Shown: positions 1 to 9,900, numbered from the stretch's first letter. The stretch is DNA of 54,737 bases from CAZLBC01 sp964557575 (GCA_964557575.1 CAZLBC010000028.1:1-54737), one strand, 5' to 3'. Translations and numbers: made by a program. The notes: generated from the letters alone by a model not told the origin.

Positions 1-300
1 GCGGAGGCGCCGCGAAGCGATGTTGAATCGCTGAGCGAATCCCGCCCTCGTCTCGCCCCATAGTCACGACCCGCCAATAACCACCTTTATCCCGCCTCGC
101 TTCGCGGAAAATCACCGTCTTTTAAGCACCCGACAGTCACAGCAAAATAAGGGGCAGTAGAGCGTCTCATTATCCGGACCAAATCCCCTCATAACACCGT
201 TTTTCGCCGGATTCTACGGGATCCTCACCCCCCTGATACTACAATATTTCAACTGCAATATCGCCAGAGAAAATTTAGCTGGAAACTCATATTCAACAAC

Positions 301-328
301 TTGCAATACTCATCCGGGATGGTAGAAT
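301..328 (+). promoter_or_regulatory. Candidate sigma-70-type promoter for hoxF
   Basis: TTGCAA (301-306) and TAGAAT (323-328) are separated by 16 bp. This predicts a start near 335 and a leader of about 120 nt before hoxF. It is the best -35/-10 pair in the region; there is no experimental support. Confidence 0.4.
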
Positions 329-359
329 CTCTGCCTTTGTTACAGAAATTCGGTGCGAA

Positions 360-383
360 ATTGCTGATCACCAATTCGTGATC
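360..383. promoter_or_regulatory. Overlapping palindromes in the hox leader
   Basis: A near-palindrome ATTGCTGATCACCAAT (360-375, symmetric at 14 of 16 positions) overlaps a perfect inverted repeat GATCAC-6 bp-GTGATC (366-383). They lie just downstream of the predicted transcription start. They may be an operator or a leader hairpin. They do not match the Rex consensus seen upstream of rex, because the half-sites face the other way. Confidence 0.35.
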
Positions 384-454
384 CGTCATCATCGCCGCGA
401 TTTCGCTTCGAGGTACAGGTACCGTCTGACCGGTCGCCACGAGGAGCCCCAGAT

Positions 455-2263
455 ATGAGTGTTTCGGAAGTCGTAATTCAACAATGCGAAAACTACGGTA
501 ATGACCCTAATCGGCTGATGGATATCCTTCGCGGCATTCAGTCGGAAAACCATTGTATCGAATCGGATACGATGGAGGAGATCGCGTCCTGTCTCGGCAT
601 TCACCGCGTCGAAGTAGAAAGCACCGCCTCGTTTTATTCCTTTTTCTCGAAGGACAAGCAGGGACAAATCGTCATACGACTTTGCGACGACATCATCGAC
701 GAGATGAAGGGCGCCGAAGACGTGGCCGCCGCCCTGACCGAGGCCCTGGGTATCGACTTCGGCGGGACCACGGACGACGGGATGTTCACGCTCGAATACA
801 CACCCTGCATCGGCATGTGCGACCAGGCGCCGGCCGCCATGATAAACGACACCATCGTCACCGAGCTGGACGCCGGGAAGGCACGGCGGATCGTCGAAGC
901 CCTGAAGAACAATCCGGATCCGCAGGCCCTGATCGAGGAACCCGGCGACGGCAACAACGCCCACCCCCTCGTCCGGGCTGAAGTCAAGAATAACATCCGG
1001 CTCGCCGGCGAAGCCATCTTCGGCGAATACGAGGAAGGCAGCGGTCTGAAATCGGCCCTGGCCGGGTCCGACGAGGATGTATTGAAAACCATCCTTGAAT
1101 CACGGCTGCGGGGACGCGGCGGCGCCGGCTTCCCGACCGGCATGAAATGGGATTTCACCCGCAAGGCAGAGGGCGATCGAAAGTTCGTCGTCTGCAATGC
1201 CGACGAGGGAGAGCCGGGCACGTTCAAGGATCGCGTGATACTCACCGAACGCCCCGGAATGGTATTCGAAGGCATGGCGATTGCGGGGTTCGCCGCCGGG
1301 GCGTCCGAGGGCATCATCTACCTGCGGGCCGAGTATGCATACCTGCGGCAATTTCTCGAAGATGTCCTGAAGGACTACCGGAAGAAGGGCCTTCTCGGCG
1401 AAAATATCGCCGGCAGCGGACTGAACTTCGACATCCGCATCCAGATGGGGGCGGGCGCCTACGTCTGCGGCGAGGAAACCTCGCTGCTGAGCAGTTGCGA
1501 AGGCCGCGCGGGGGACCCCAAGACCCGGCCGCCCTTCCCCGTCCAGAAGGGGTACATGGACTTCCCCACCACCGTCAACAACGTTGAAACGTTCGCCGCC
1601 GCGACGCGCATCATGGAAAAGGGCGCCGCGTGGTTCGCCGGGCTCGGCGGCAAGCACAGTTCGGGAACAAAGCTGCTCAGCGTGTCGGGCGATTGCGAGA
1701 ATCCCGGCGTCTACGAGGTGCCCTTCGGCATTCCCCTGTCCTCCTTCCTGCAGATGTGCGGCGGCACCGACGCGGCAGCCGTCCAGGTCGGCGGGGCGAG
1801 CGGGCAGATGATCGGACCCGACGGGTTCGAGCGGGAGATCTGCTTTGAAGACCTGGGCACCGGCGGCTCAATCATGGTGTTCAACGAGAGCCGCGATATT
1901 CTGGAAATCGCCGCCACGTTTGTCGACTTCTTCATCGAGGAAAGCTGCGGATACTGCACTCCCTGCCGTGCGGGCACCGTCCTGATCAGGCAGTACCTGG
2001 AAAGATTCCTGGACGGCACGGCGACCGAGGAGGACCTTGACATCCTGAAACAACTCGGCAAAACAGTGAAAACCACCAGCCGCTGCGGTCTCGGCCAGAC
2101 CGCGGCCAACCCGGCATTGACCACCATTCAAAATTTTCCCAGCCGGTACAGCGCCGGAATCTGTCAAACAACAGAAGGAGGACAGCAACCCACATTCGAT
2201 ATAGCCAGGGCGCTCGGCGATGCCGAAGCCATCGCCGGCCGTTCTTCCGAACATTTCTCGTGA
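455..2263 (+). CDS. hoxF: NAD-reducing hydrogenase diaphorase subunit HoxF (HoxE-HoxF fusion)
   Basis: This 602-residue protein is the NADH/FMN subunit of a cytoplasmic bidirectional [NiFe] hydrogenase, passing electrons between NAD(H) and HoxU. Residues about 1-150 are a NuoE/HoxE-like domain; the rest is NuoF-like. Visible motifs are the NAD-site glycine-rich GRGGAGFPTG (about residue 220), the FMN motif GAGAYVCGEET and the [4Fe-4S] motif ESCGYCTPCRAG (about 495-506) with a later Cys. The length matches fused HoxF proteins. In the N-terminal domain the CIGMC pair is present, but the first pair has one Cys only (RLCDDIIDE). The ATG is preceded by GAGGAG. It is the first gene of hoxFUYHW. Complex I NuoEF is unlikely because HoxY and HoxH follow. 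Confidence 0.93.
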   Translation: MSVSEVVIQQCENYGNDPNRLMDILRGIQSENHCIESDTMEEIASCLGIHRVEVESTASFYSFFSKDKQGQIVIRLCDDIIDEMKGAEDVAAALTEALGIDFGGTTDDGMFTLEYTPCIGMCDQAPAAMINDTIVTELDAGKARRIVEALKNNPDPQALIEEPGDGNNAHPLVRAEVKNNIRLAGEAIFGEYEEGSGLKSALAGSDEDVLKTILESRLRGRGGAGFPTGMKWDFTRKAEGDRKFVVCNADEGEPGTFKDRVILTERPGMVFEGMAIAGFAAGASEGIIYLRAEYAYLRQFLEDVLKDYRKKGLLGENIAGSGLNFDIRIQMGAGAYVCGEETSLLSSCEGRAGDPKTRPPFPVQKGYMDFPTTVNNVETFAAATRIMEKGAAWFAGLGGKHSSGTKLLSVSGDCENPGVYEVPFGIPLSSFLQMCGGTDAAAVQVGGASGQMIGPDGFEREICFEDLGTGGSIMVFNESRDILEIAATFVDFFIEESCGYCTPCRAGTVLIRQYLERFLDGTATEEDLDILKQLGKTVKTTSRCGLGQTAANPALTTIQNFPSRYSAGICQTTEGGQQPTFDIARALGDAEAIAGRSSEHFS

Positions 2264-2287
2264 TCACATTTTTGAAGGCCCTTGCAC

Positions 2288-3004
2288 ATGAGCGACACAT
2301 TCACATTCAAGATCGACGGCGTTGACATAGAGGCGAAGCCCGGCCAGACCATCCTCGATGCGGCGGATGCGGCCGGCATATACATTCCGCGACTCTGCGC
2401 GATGGAAGAACTCTCATCGTCGGGGCACTGCCGTGTATGCACCGTTCTCGTAAACGGCCGGCCGCAGGCCGCCTGCACGCAACCGGCGGCGCCGAATATC
2501 CACGTGGAAAACGACACCCCGGAACTCGCCGAGATGCGGCGGGACATCATCGACCTGCTGTTCGTGGAAGGAAATCACTTCTGCATGGTCTGTGAAAAGA
2601 GCGGCAACTGTGAACTGCAGGCGCTCGCGTACCGCTTCGGCATCACGGCCCCGAAATTCCCGTTCCAGTTCCCCAGCGACCGGCAGGTGGACGCCTCGCA
2701 CCCCGACATATTTATCGACCACAACCGTTGCATCCTGTGCGGCCGATGTGTCTCCGCCAGCCGTGACATCGACGGCAAAAGCGTTTTCGAATTCACCGGG
2801 AGAGGGGCACAGAGAAAAATCTCCCTGAATTCCGACAAGCTCGCCGACACCGATATAACGGTCACCGACACGGCCATGGAATGCTGCCCCGTCGGCGCTA
2901 TACTGAAAAAGAGAGTCGGGTACGCCGTTCCCGTCGGGCAGAGAACATACGATCACACGCCCATCGGCTCGGACATCGAACAAGCCCGTAACGGCAATAC
3001 GTAA
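2288..3004 (+). CDS. hoxU: NAD-reducing hydrogenase Fe-S subunit HoxU
   Basis: This 238-residue protein is the electron-wiring subunit between HoxF and the hydrogenase dimer, equal to the N-terminal part of NuoG. The N-terminus is a plant-type [2Fe-2S] ferredoxin domain (C-x10-C-x2-C-x13-C, about residues 35-65). A His-Cys3 [4Fe-4S] motif follows (HFCMVCEKSGNC), then a bacterial ferredoxin-type site (CILCGRC plus CCPVGAI). The ATG at 2288 fits the family N-terminus; an in-frame TTG two codons upstream lacks better support. It lies 24 bp after hoxF and 15 bp before hoxY. Confidence 0.93.
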   Translation: MSDTFTFKIDGVDIEAKPGQTILDAADAAGIYIPRLCAMEELSSSGHCRVCTVLVNGRPQAACTQPAAPNIHVENDTPELAEMRRDIIDLLFVEGNHFCMVCEKSGNCELQALAYRFGITAPKFPFQFPSDRQVDASHPDIFIDHNRCILCGRCVSASRDIDGKSVFEFTGRGAQRKISLNSDKLADTDITVTDTAMECCPVGAILKKRVGYAVPVGQRTYDHTPIGSDIEQARNGNT

Positions 3005-3019
3005 CGAAGGATCCTGAAT

Positions 3020-3577
3020 ATGCCAAAACCGAAAGTAGCAACGGCCTCGCTCGCCGGGTGTTTCGGGTGCCACATGTCGCTGCTCGACATAGACGAGCGG
3101 ATACTGCAACTCGTCGAACTGGTGGATTTCGACAAGTCCCCCATCAACGACATCAAGGAATTCACCGGCCCGGTCGAGATAGGCCTGGTCGAAGGCGGCT
3201 GCTGCAACGAGGAAAATGTCCGGGTGCTCCAGGATTTCCGGAAACACTGCGCCATCCTCATTTCTGTCGGCGATTGCGCCATCAACGGCGGCGTCCCCGC
3301 CATGAGAAACGGCATCCCCCTGCGGGAATGCCTCGATGAGGCGTTCAGCACGGACAAGCGCCAGGGGCCCGCGGTGCACAACCCGGACAACGTGATTCCC
3401 AACGATCCCGACCTCCCCCTGCTGCTCGACAAGGTATACCCGTGCCACGAGGTGGTGAAAATCGACTATCACCTGCCGGGATGTCCGCCCCCGGCCGACA
3501 CCCTGTGGGAAGCGATGATCGCGCTGCTGAACAACGAGCAGCTCGATCTGCCCTACGAGCTGGTCAAGTACGATTGA
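3020..3577 (+). CDS. hoxY: NAD-reducing hydrogenase small subunit HoxY
   Basis: This 185-residue [NiFe]-hydrogenase small subunit carries the proximal [4Fe-4S] cluster that hands electrons to HoxU. The cluster cysteines sit in CFGCHMS (near residue 15-20), GDCAINGG and the C-terminal PGCPPPAD. This is the short group 3d form with no twin-arginine signal and no C-terminal cluster domain, so the enzyme is cytoplasmic. An AAGGA Shine-Dalgarno precedes the ATG. It sits directly between hoxU and hoxH. Confidence 0.93.
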   Translation: MPKPKVATASLAGCFGCHMSLLDIDERILQLVELVDFDKSPINDIKEFTGPVEIGLVEGGCCNEENVRVLQDFRKHCAILISVGDCAINGGVPAMRNGIPLRECLDEAFSTDKRQGPAVHNPDNVIPNDPDLPLLLDKVYPCHEVVKIDYHLPGCPPPADTLWEAMIALLNNEQLDLPYELVKYD

Positions 3578-3638
3578 CATGGACGCTGCAGCCCGATTGC
3601 GAGTACAAACACGATCCCCTATTGCGGGAGGGAGATAC

Positions 3639-5084
3639 ATGGTTTCGGAAAACACAAACGGCAGAAAGATCGTGATCGAACCGGTAACCCGTGTGGAGGG
3701 TCACGGGAAGGTTACCATCAGGATGAACGAAAACAACGAGGTCACGCAGGCCCGGCTTCATATCGTTGAATTCCGCGGATTCGAACGGTTCGTGCGCGGC
3801 CGGCCGTACTGGGAAGTGCCGGTCATGGTCCAACGACTCTGCGGGATATGCCCCGTCAGTCATCACCTTGCCGCGGCAAAGGCGATGGATCGCATTGTCG
3901 GCGGGGAGAAACTCACGCCGACGGCCGAAAAAATCAGGAGGCTCATGCACTACGGCCAGACCCTTCAGAGCCATGCCCTGCATTTTTTCCACCTGTGCAG
4001 TCCGGACCTGCTCTTCGGTTTTGACGCCGATCCAATCAAGCGAAACGTGATCGGGGTCGCCGCGGAATACAAGGACCTGGCCGTCCAGGGCGTCATGATG
4101 AGAAAATACGGGCAGGAAATTATCAAGGCCACCGCCGGTAAAAAGATCCACGGCACCGGCGCGATACCCGGCGGGGTCAACAAGAACCTGTCGATCGAAG
4201 AGCGCGACGGCTTCCTCACGGACATCGACCAGATGCTCGAATGGGCGCGGGGCGCGCTGAAACTCGCCCGGGATTACACGGTTGAAAACCTCGATATGGC
4301 CGCGTCGTTCGGCTCCTTCGATTCCAACCATCTCGGCATCGTCGGCGACAGCGGGCAACTCGACCTGTACGACGGATACTACCGGGCTCTCGGGGCCGAC
4401 GGCAACGCCATATTCGACATGGTAGACTGCCAGCAATACACCGACTACCTGACCGAGGCGGTCAAGCCGTGGTCGTACATGAAGTTCCCGTTCATAAACT
4501 CTCTGGGACCGGATGACGGGTGGTACCGCGTGGGGCCGTTGGCGCGAATAAACGTCTGCGACTCGATAGACACCCCCGAAGCCGACGAGGCCCTGTCTGC
4601 ATTCCGCGAAACCCTCGGCCGGCCCTGCAACGTAACGCTCGCCTACCACTGGGCGCGGATGATCGAGACCCTTCACAGTTGCGAGAAAATCAAGGAACTG
4701 CTCAACGATCCCGATCTCCAGGGTACCGACCTGGTAACGCAGGGCGAACGACGGGAGGAAACGGTCGGCACGATCGAAGCACCGCGGGGAACACTGATAC
4801 ATCACTACAAGGTCGACGAAAACGACCAGGTCACCATGGCAAATCTGATCGTATCCACGACGCATAACAACGAACCTATGAACCGGGCGGTCGAGAAGGT
4901 CGCCCGGGATCATATCTCGGGAGTGGCGGAAGTAACCGAGGGGCTCCTGAACCACGTCGAGGTCGCCATCAGGGCCCATGACCCGTGCTTGAGCTGCGCC
5001 ACCCACGCCCTCGGCAACATGCCCCTGCAGGTGCAACTGATCGACAGCGAAGGACGCGTCGTCTCGGAGAAAGCGACCGTCTGA
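3639..5084 (+). CDS. hoxH: NAD-reducing hydrogenase large subunit HoxH
   Basis: This 481-residue catalytic subunit holds the NiFe(CN)2CO site. The L1 motif RLCGICPVSHH (Cys68, Cys71) and L2 motif DPCLSCATH (Cys450, Cys453) are intact, so the active site should assemble. After His456 there is a 25-residue tail, the substrate expected for the adjacent HoxW protease. The start at 3639 is chosen because GGGAGGGA lies just upstream and MVSEN leads into the conserved IEPVTRVEGHG. The frame stays open 60 bp further 5' but that stretch has no family similarity. Confidence 0.95.
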   Translation: MVSENTNGRKIVIEPVTRVEGHGKVTIRMNENNEVTQARLHIVEFRGFERFVRGRPYWEVPVMVQRLCGICPVSHHLAAAKAMDRIVGGEKLTPTAEKIRRLMHYGQTLQSHALHFFHLCSPDLLFGFDADPIKRNVIGVAAEYKDLAVQGVMMRKYGQEIIKATAGKKIHGTGAIPGGVNKNLSIEERDGFLTDIDQMLEWARGALKLARDYTVENLDMAASFGSFDSNHLGIVGDSGQLDLYDGYYRALGADGNAIFDMVDCQQYTDYLTEAVKPWSYMKFPFINSLGPDDGWYRVGPLARINVCDSIDTPEADEALSAFRETLGRPCNVTLAYHWARMIETLHSCEKIKELLNDPDLQGTDLVTQGERREETVGTIEAPRGTLIHHYKVDENDQVTMANLIVSTTHNNEPMNRAVEKVARDHISGVAEVTEGLLNHVEVAIRAHDPCLSCATHALGNMPLQVQLIDSEGRVVSEKATV

Positions 5085-5104
5085 AACACTGTTCGAGACT
5101 ACTA

Positions 5105-5617
5105 ATGGACAAGAGCCAAGGAAAAATACTGTTGATCGGCTACGGAAATCCCGGCCGCGGCGACGACGGCCTGGGCCCCGCCGTTGCCGACAGTATCCAG
5201 GCGCGGAGTATCAGCGGGGTGGAGATCGATTCCGACTACCAGCTGACGGTAGAGCACGCCCACGATATCGCCGGCTACGACACGGTGATTTTCGCGGACG
5301 CCGACACGGCAGGCGCGGAACCGTTCAGCCTCAAAAGATTGCAGCCCGGAACGGCCTCCGTGAGTTTCTCGAGCCACGCCGTTTCGCCCGGGTACGTTCT
5401 GGCACTCGGCAGGGATCTCTTCGGCGTCGATCCCGCCGCCTGGATACTCGCTGTCCGCGGTTATGATTTCAACGAATTCAACGAAGATATAAGCGATCAG
5501 GCCCGGGACAATATGGCGGCCGCCGTCGATTTCCTGGCCGGTTGCCTGGTATCCGGGACAATCCGGGAATTCGATCCGGCCCCGGCTTCACGTGCTGGTG
5601 TATCTGTACCGGAGTAA
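5105..5617 (+). CDS. hoxW: Hydrogenase maturation protease HoxW
   Basis: This 170-residue nickel-dependent endopeptidase belongs to the HybD/HoxW family and should trim the HoxH C-terminal tail after metal insertion. The N-terminal signature GYGNPGRGDDGLGP (residues about 10-23) contains a conserved metal-ligand acidic residue. The ATG at 5105 puts this motif at the usual distance from the N-terminus. The gene follows hoxH by 20 bp. It is distinct from the HycI-type protease at 14 kb, so each hydrogenase has its own processing enzyme. Confidence 0.88.
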   Translation: MDKSQGKILLIGYGNPGRGDDGLGPAVADSIQARSISGVEIDSDYQLTVEHAHDIAGYDTVIFADADTAGAEPFSLKRLQPGTASVSFSSHAVSPGYVLALGRDLFGVDPAAWILAVRGYDFNEFNEDISDQARDNMAAAVDFLAGCLVSGTIREFDPAPASRAGVSVPE

Positions 5618-5649
5618 CGTATACGATAACGGAATACGAGGAGTTGGAA

Positions 5650-6015
5650 ATGAGCGACAACCGAACCATCCTTTGCGTAGACGACGACGAGGATATTCTG
5701 CTGGTTATGAACACGATCCTCGAGAAGGGCGGCTACACGTGTTTGACCGCCTCGAGCGCCGAGGAGGGAATGCGGCTTTTCGGGGAACACGATCCCGACG
5801 CGGTCATAGTCGACATGATGATGGAAAGCATAGACGCCGGCAACAGGCTCGCGGAGAAGATGAAAAGCGCGTCGCCGGATAAACCGGTATATATACTCAG
5901 CTCGATCGGAGACGACCTCGCGCGCGAGGCGGGGGATCTCGGCGCGGACGGCGTATTACAGAAACCCGTAGACGGAGAACGACTGCTGGAGATACTCGGC
6001 GAAAGATTTTCCTGA
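5650..6015 (+). CDS. Single-domain response regulator (receiver only)
   Basis: This 121-residue protein is a CheY-like receiver and nothing else. Acidic residues Asp11-Asp13, phospho-acceptor Asp55 (AVIVDMMM), Ser84/Ser85 and Lys105 (LQKPV) are all in place. The ATG at 5650 has GAGGAG 6 bp upstream. It is the last gene of the hox operon, 32 bp after hoxW. No histidine kinase or output domain is nearby, so it may act by protein contact with the hydrogenase or an unlinked kinase; that role is inference. Confidence 0.85.
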   Translation: MSDNRTILCVDDDEDILLVMNTILEKGGYTCLTASSAEEGMRLFGEHDPDAVIVDMMMESIDAGNRLAEKMKSASPDKPVYILSSIGDDLAREAGDLGADGVLQKPVDGERLLEILGERFS

Positions 6016-6035
6016 GAGCCGACGTCACCAACCAG

Positions 6036-6710
6036 TCAGGTTCCGGCAGTTTCCCCCTTCTTTTCTCTCAGGTTGATGTTTTGGGGCGCCTGCCGCCCGG
6101 CCGCCGGCTGAGGTGGTATAATTTCTTTCATCTTTTCCAGCATCCCCAGCGACTTCAGTCGCTCGTAGATCTCAAGCCACGCGCAAGGCTTTTCCGGATC
6201 CACCTCGCACATCCCGTCCCGGCTGCCGCCGCAGGGGCCGTTCAGCAATCCCTTCGAACAGCGGGTGACGGGACATATTCCACCCGTCCGCGCCAGGACG
6301 CAGTTGCCGCACAGGGAGCAGCGCTCGTCGAACATGCCCAGCCGTTCGATATTGCCGAGAAAGACAGTGTCGTTGCCCGGAACCGCGGGCTTGTCGGGAA
6401 CCAGTTCCGACAGGGTCTGCACGCCGGCGCCGCAGGAAAGGCCCAGCATGCAGTCTGCCTGTGCAATCCCATCCCGGTGGGGCTTGAGTTCACGTTTCGT
6501 CAGGAGAACCTGGCAGCCGGTCGTCGCGACCATCCCCCCCGTGACCGTCTTGCCCTGCTGTTCCAGCAATGCGGTCATGGCGGCAACCTCTTCTTCACCG
6601 CCGGTCTTGCACTCGGTCGCACACTCGCTGCACCCGACGATAAATATGCTTTCGTAGTCCGCCAGGTCGCTGAGCAGCGTGTCGGTGTCTTTACTCTTGG
6701 ATATAATCAT
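6036..6710 (-). CDS. metV: MetV-like methylenetetrahydrofolate reductase C-terminal-domain Fe-S protein
   Basis: This 224-residue cysteine-rich protein matches the MTHFR_C / MetV family, which partners MetF in methylene-THF reductases of acetogens and related anaerobes. Cysteines occur in GCSECATECKTGG near the N-terminus and in CSLCGNC, CPVTRCSKGLLNGPCGG and GMCEVD in the C-terminal half, the typical cluster-binding end. The ATG at 6710 has GGAG 6 bp upstream; a TTG four codons earlier is also in frame. No metF is adjacent. It is convergent with the hox operon, 20 bp apart. Confidence 0.75.
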   Translation of the reverse strand: MIISKSKDTDTLLSDLADYESIFIVGCSECATECKTGGEEEVAAMTALLEQQGKTVTGGMVATTGCQVLLTKRELKPHRDGIAQADCMLGLSCGAGVQTLSELVPDKPAVPGNDTVFLGNIERLGMFDERCSLCGNCVLARTGGICPVTRCSKGLLNGPCGGSRDGMCEVDPEKPCAWLEIYERLKSLGMLEKMKEIIPPQPAAGRQAPQNINLREKKGETAGT

Positions 6711-6832
6711 CTCATTCTCCAAACCATTCTATTTCGAGCGACCGGGAGTTTCCAGCCGGTATCTCACATCATGCCGCGCGGGGGCAATTGATACCGGAAC
6801 AGGCGGGCGGTGTCAAGGGGTGCGGTTAGCTG

Positions 6833-6861
6833 TTGATTAAACGCCCCGACAGCATTAAAAT
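6833..6861 (+). promoter_or_regulatory. Predicted leuS promoter
   Basis: TTGATT (6833-6838) and TAAAAT (6856-6861) are 17 bp apart, about 40 bp before leuS. The short leader leaves no room for a T-box riboswitch. Confidence 0.55.
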
Positions 6862-6902
6862 TCCCTCCTTTCCGATCCGGCTTACGTACAATCGAGGACG
6901 AG

Positions 6903-9900
6903 ATGGCAGGTTACGACTTCAACCGCATAGAAAAAAAATGGCAGCGCTACTGGGCTGAAAACAAAACGTTTCGCCAGCCGAACCCCGGCGAGGAAACGTT
7001 CGAAGAACGCCCCAAGTCGTATATACTCGACATGTTTCCCTATCCATCCGGCGCCGGCCTGCACGTGGGGCACCCGGAAGGATACACGGCGACCGATATC
7101 GTCGCCCGCTACCGGAGAATGAAGGGATATAACGTCCTGCACCCGATGGGATACGACGCGTTCGGGCTCCCGGCCGAACAGTACGCCGTGGAACACGGCG
7201 TGCATCCCCGCGAAACCACCGAAAAAAATATCGCCAACATCGAACGCCAGATCAAGATGTTCGGCTTCAGCTACGACTGGTCCCGCCGGGTGGCGACGAC
7301 CGACGTCGCGTACTACCGCTGGACCCAGTGGATATTCCTGCAGATGTTCAACGCGTGGTACGACGCGCGGGCCGACCGGGCGCGCCCGATAGCGGAACTG
7401 GTCGAAGAGCTGCAATCGGGACGGCTTCGGGTCGGCGCCGACGGCGGCGTCACGGCCGACCGGAATAGCGGAACCGCAACGTATGCCGACCTCGACGAGG
7501 ATCGACAGCGGCGGGTTATCGATATCCATCGCCTCGCGTACATGGCCGAAGTGCCGGTGAACTGGTGCCCCAAACTGGGCACGGTACTGGCGAACGAAGA
7601 GGTCACGGCCGAGGGACGGTCGGAACGCGGCGACTACCCCGTCTATCGACGGGCCCTGAAGCAGTGGATGCTCCGCATCACCGCGTACGCGGACCGCCTG
7701 CTCGACGATCTGGCAATGCTGGACTGGCCGGAACCGATCAAGATCATGCAGAGAAACTGGATCGGCAAGTCCACCGGCGCGGAAGTTGACTTCCCCCTCG
7801 CGTCGGTCGGCACCGACGACTGGTTCGCCCGGCGTGGTACGGACGGGTTTCCGGCACGGCCCGAAAAAGGCGTGATTCGCGTATACACCACCCGGCCCGA
7901 CACCCTCTTCGGCACGACGTACATGGTGCTCGCGCCGGAACATCCCCTGGTCGGGGACATTACCACGCCGGAACAGCGGGACGAGGTAAACGTCTACGTT
8001 ACTGATGCCGTCAACCGCCCGGAACTGGAGAGGATGGCCGAGGACAAGGCCAAGACCGGGGCATTCACGGGGGCGTTCGCAATCAACCCGGTGAACCGCG
8101 AACGCATACCCATATGGATCGCCGATTATGTCATGATGGGATACGGTACGGGGGCGATTATGGCGGTACCGGCCCACGATGAGCGCGACCATGATTTCGC
8201 GCGGCAATTCAACCTGCCGATCAGACCCATACTCAAGCCCCGGGAAGACGACGACGCGTGGTACTTCGCCGCAGTACCGGGAAAGGATTTCGAGGCACTC
8301 TGGAACGCCTTTCGGAACAACCCCGGCGACTACCCCCTCCTGCGAGGCATCGGCGCGGGAAAAACCGACAGTTTTTCGAAAGCGGGAGAAACCTACGATC
8401 CCAACCATGATCCCGGCGCCGTCGAATCAATCGTGGATTCCCCGCACAACAAGAGACTCCACTTCGTCGGCCCCGAAGGACTGCCCCCGTTCGTGTCGGG
8501 ACCCGCCGCCGCTGCCCTTCCCCGCTGTGTCCCCGACCTCGACGAATCGCTTGCATTCATACACAGCGGGCTGATCGACGGCATGCCCCCCGCAGAGGGC
8601 AAGCAACGGATAACCGCCGACCTCGCGGAGCGCGGCACCGGCAGGCGCGCCGTCAACTACAAGCTGCGCGACTGGCTGTTCAGCAGGCAGCGGTACTGGG
8701 GAGAGCCCTTTCCGATCGTGCACTGCGAGACGTGCGGGATCGTACCCCTCCCCGAAGACCGGCTTCCCCTGACCCTCCCGGACATGGACGACTTCCGTCC
8801 GGATATCGGCGATGACCCCGACGCGCCGCCCAAACCCCCCCTGGGCAAGGCCGGCGACTGGGTGGACACCGATTGTCCCGCGTGCGGCGGCCGGGCACGC
8901 CGGGAATTGAACACCATGCCCCAGTGGGCCGGCAGTTGCTGGTACTACCTCCGCTACCTGGACCCGGAGAACGACGAGCGGTTCTGCGATCCGGCGGTCG
9001 AACGGTACTGGATGGGAGACGGCGAATCCGGTGGTGTCGATCTCTACGTGGGCGGCGCCGAACACGCCGTCCTCCACCTCCTCTACGCGCGGTTCTGGCA
9101 CAAGGTGCTCTACGACCTCGGGCACGTCTCGACGCCCGAACCGTTCAGGAAACTCTTCAACCAGGGCATGATCCGCAGTTTCGCGTACCGGGACAGCCGC
9201 GGCGTGTATATCAGCCCGGATGATGTCGAGCAGCGGGACGACGGACCCTGCCACCGCGAGACCGGCGAGAGGCTGGCCGAATCGGTCGAAAAGATGTCCA
9301 AGAGCCTCAAGAACGTCGTCAATCCCAACGAAGTGATAGGCGAATACGGCGCGGACACCTTTCGCCTCTACGAGATGTTCATGGGGCCGCTGGATGCCTC
9401 GAAACCCTGGAATACCCAGGACGTGCCGGGCGCACACCGATTTCTCCACCGCGTCTGGCGGATGGCGGCCGGAAACGAAGACCATCCGCCGCTGCTGGAG
9501 TATCCCCCGTCTGATCCGGATGGACTGGAAAAACAACTGCACGGCCTGATAAAAAAGGTCGCCGAGGACATCGAGGCGATGAAATTCAACACGGCCATCG
9601 CCGCGATGATGGCATTCCTGAACGCCGCGTTCAAGGCGGGCGGCATCGGAAACGACCAGGCCGAGCGGTTCATCCTCGTCCTCGCCCCGTTCTGTCCGCA
9701 CATCGCCGAGGAGGTATGGCGCATGCTCGGCCACGACGGCTCTCTGGCCGGTGAACCGTACCCCGGATATGACGAGAACATGCTGGTCGAGGATACGCTC
9801 GAGCTGCCGGTGCAGGTAAACGGCAAGCTGCGCGGAAAGATCGAGGTCTCCGCCGATGCCGACGAAAACGCGGTCGTCGCAGCCGCCCTGAACGACCAAA

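Larger units (their letters stand above)
1..454. other. Intergenic region upstream of the hox operon
   Basis: No convincing gene is seen. Positions 10-19 and 98-107 are perfect inverted repeats (ccgcgaagcg / cgcttcgcgg), with a small hairpin between them (gcgat at 16-20 pairing with atcgc). They could be the end of an upstream transcript or a decayed palindromic element. The right-hand part (300-454) holds a candidate promoter and a palindromic leader, listed separately. A 63-codon reading frame on the minus strand has no family resemblance and lies across the promoter and leader, so it is not called. Confidence 0.5.

Noticed and set aside
249..440. A 63-codon minus-strand frame upstream of hoxF
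   Set aside because: It has no family likeness and no ribosome site, and it crosses the predicted hox promoter and leader.
6833..6902. T-box riboswitch before leuS or ileS
   Set aside because: The leaders are too short and no T-box core sequence or specifier stem is seen.
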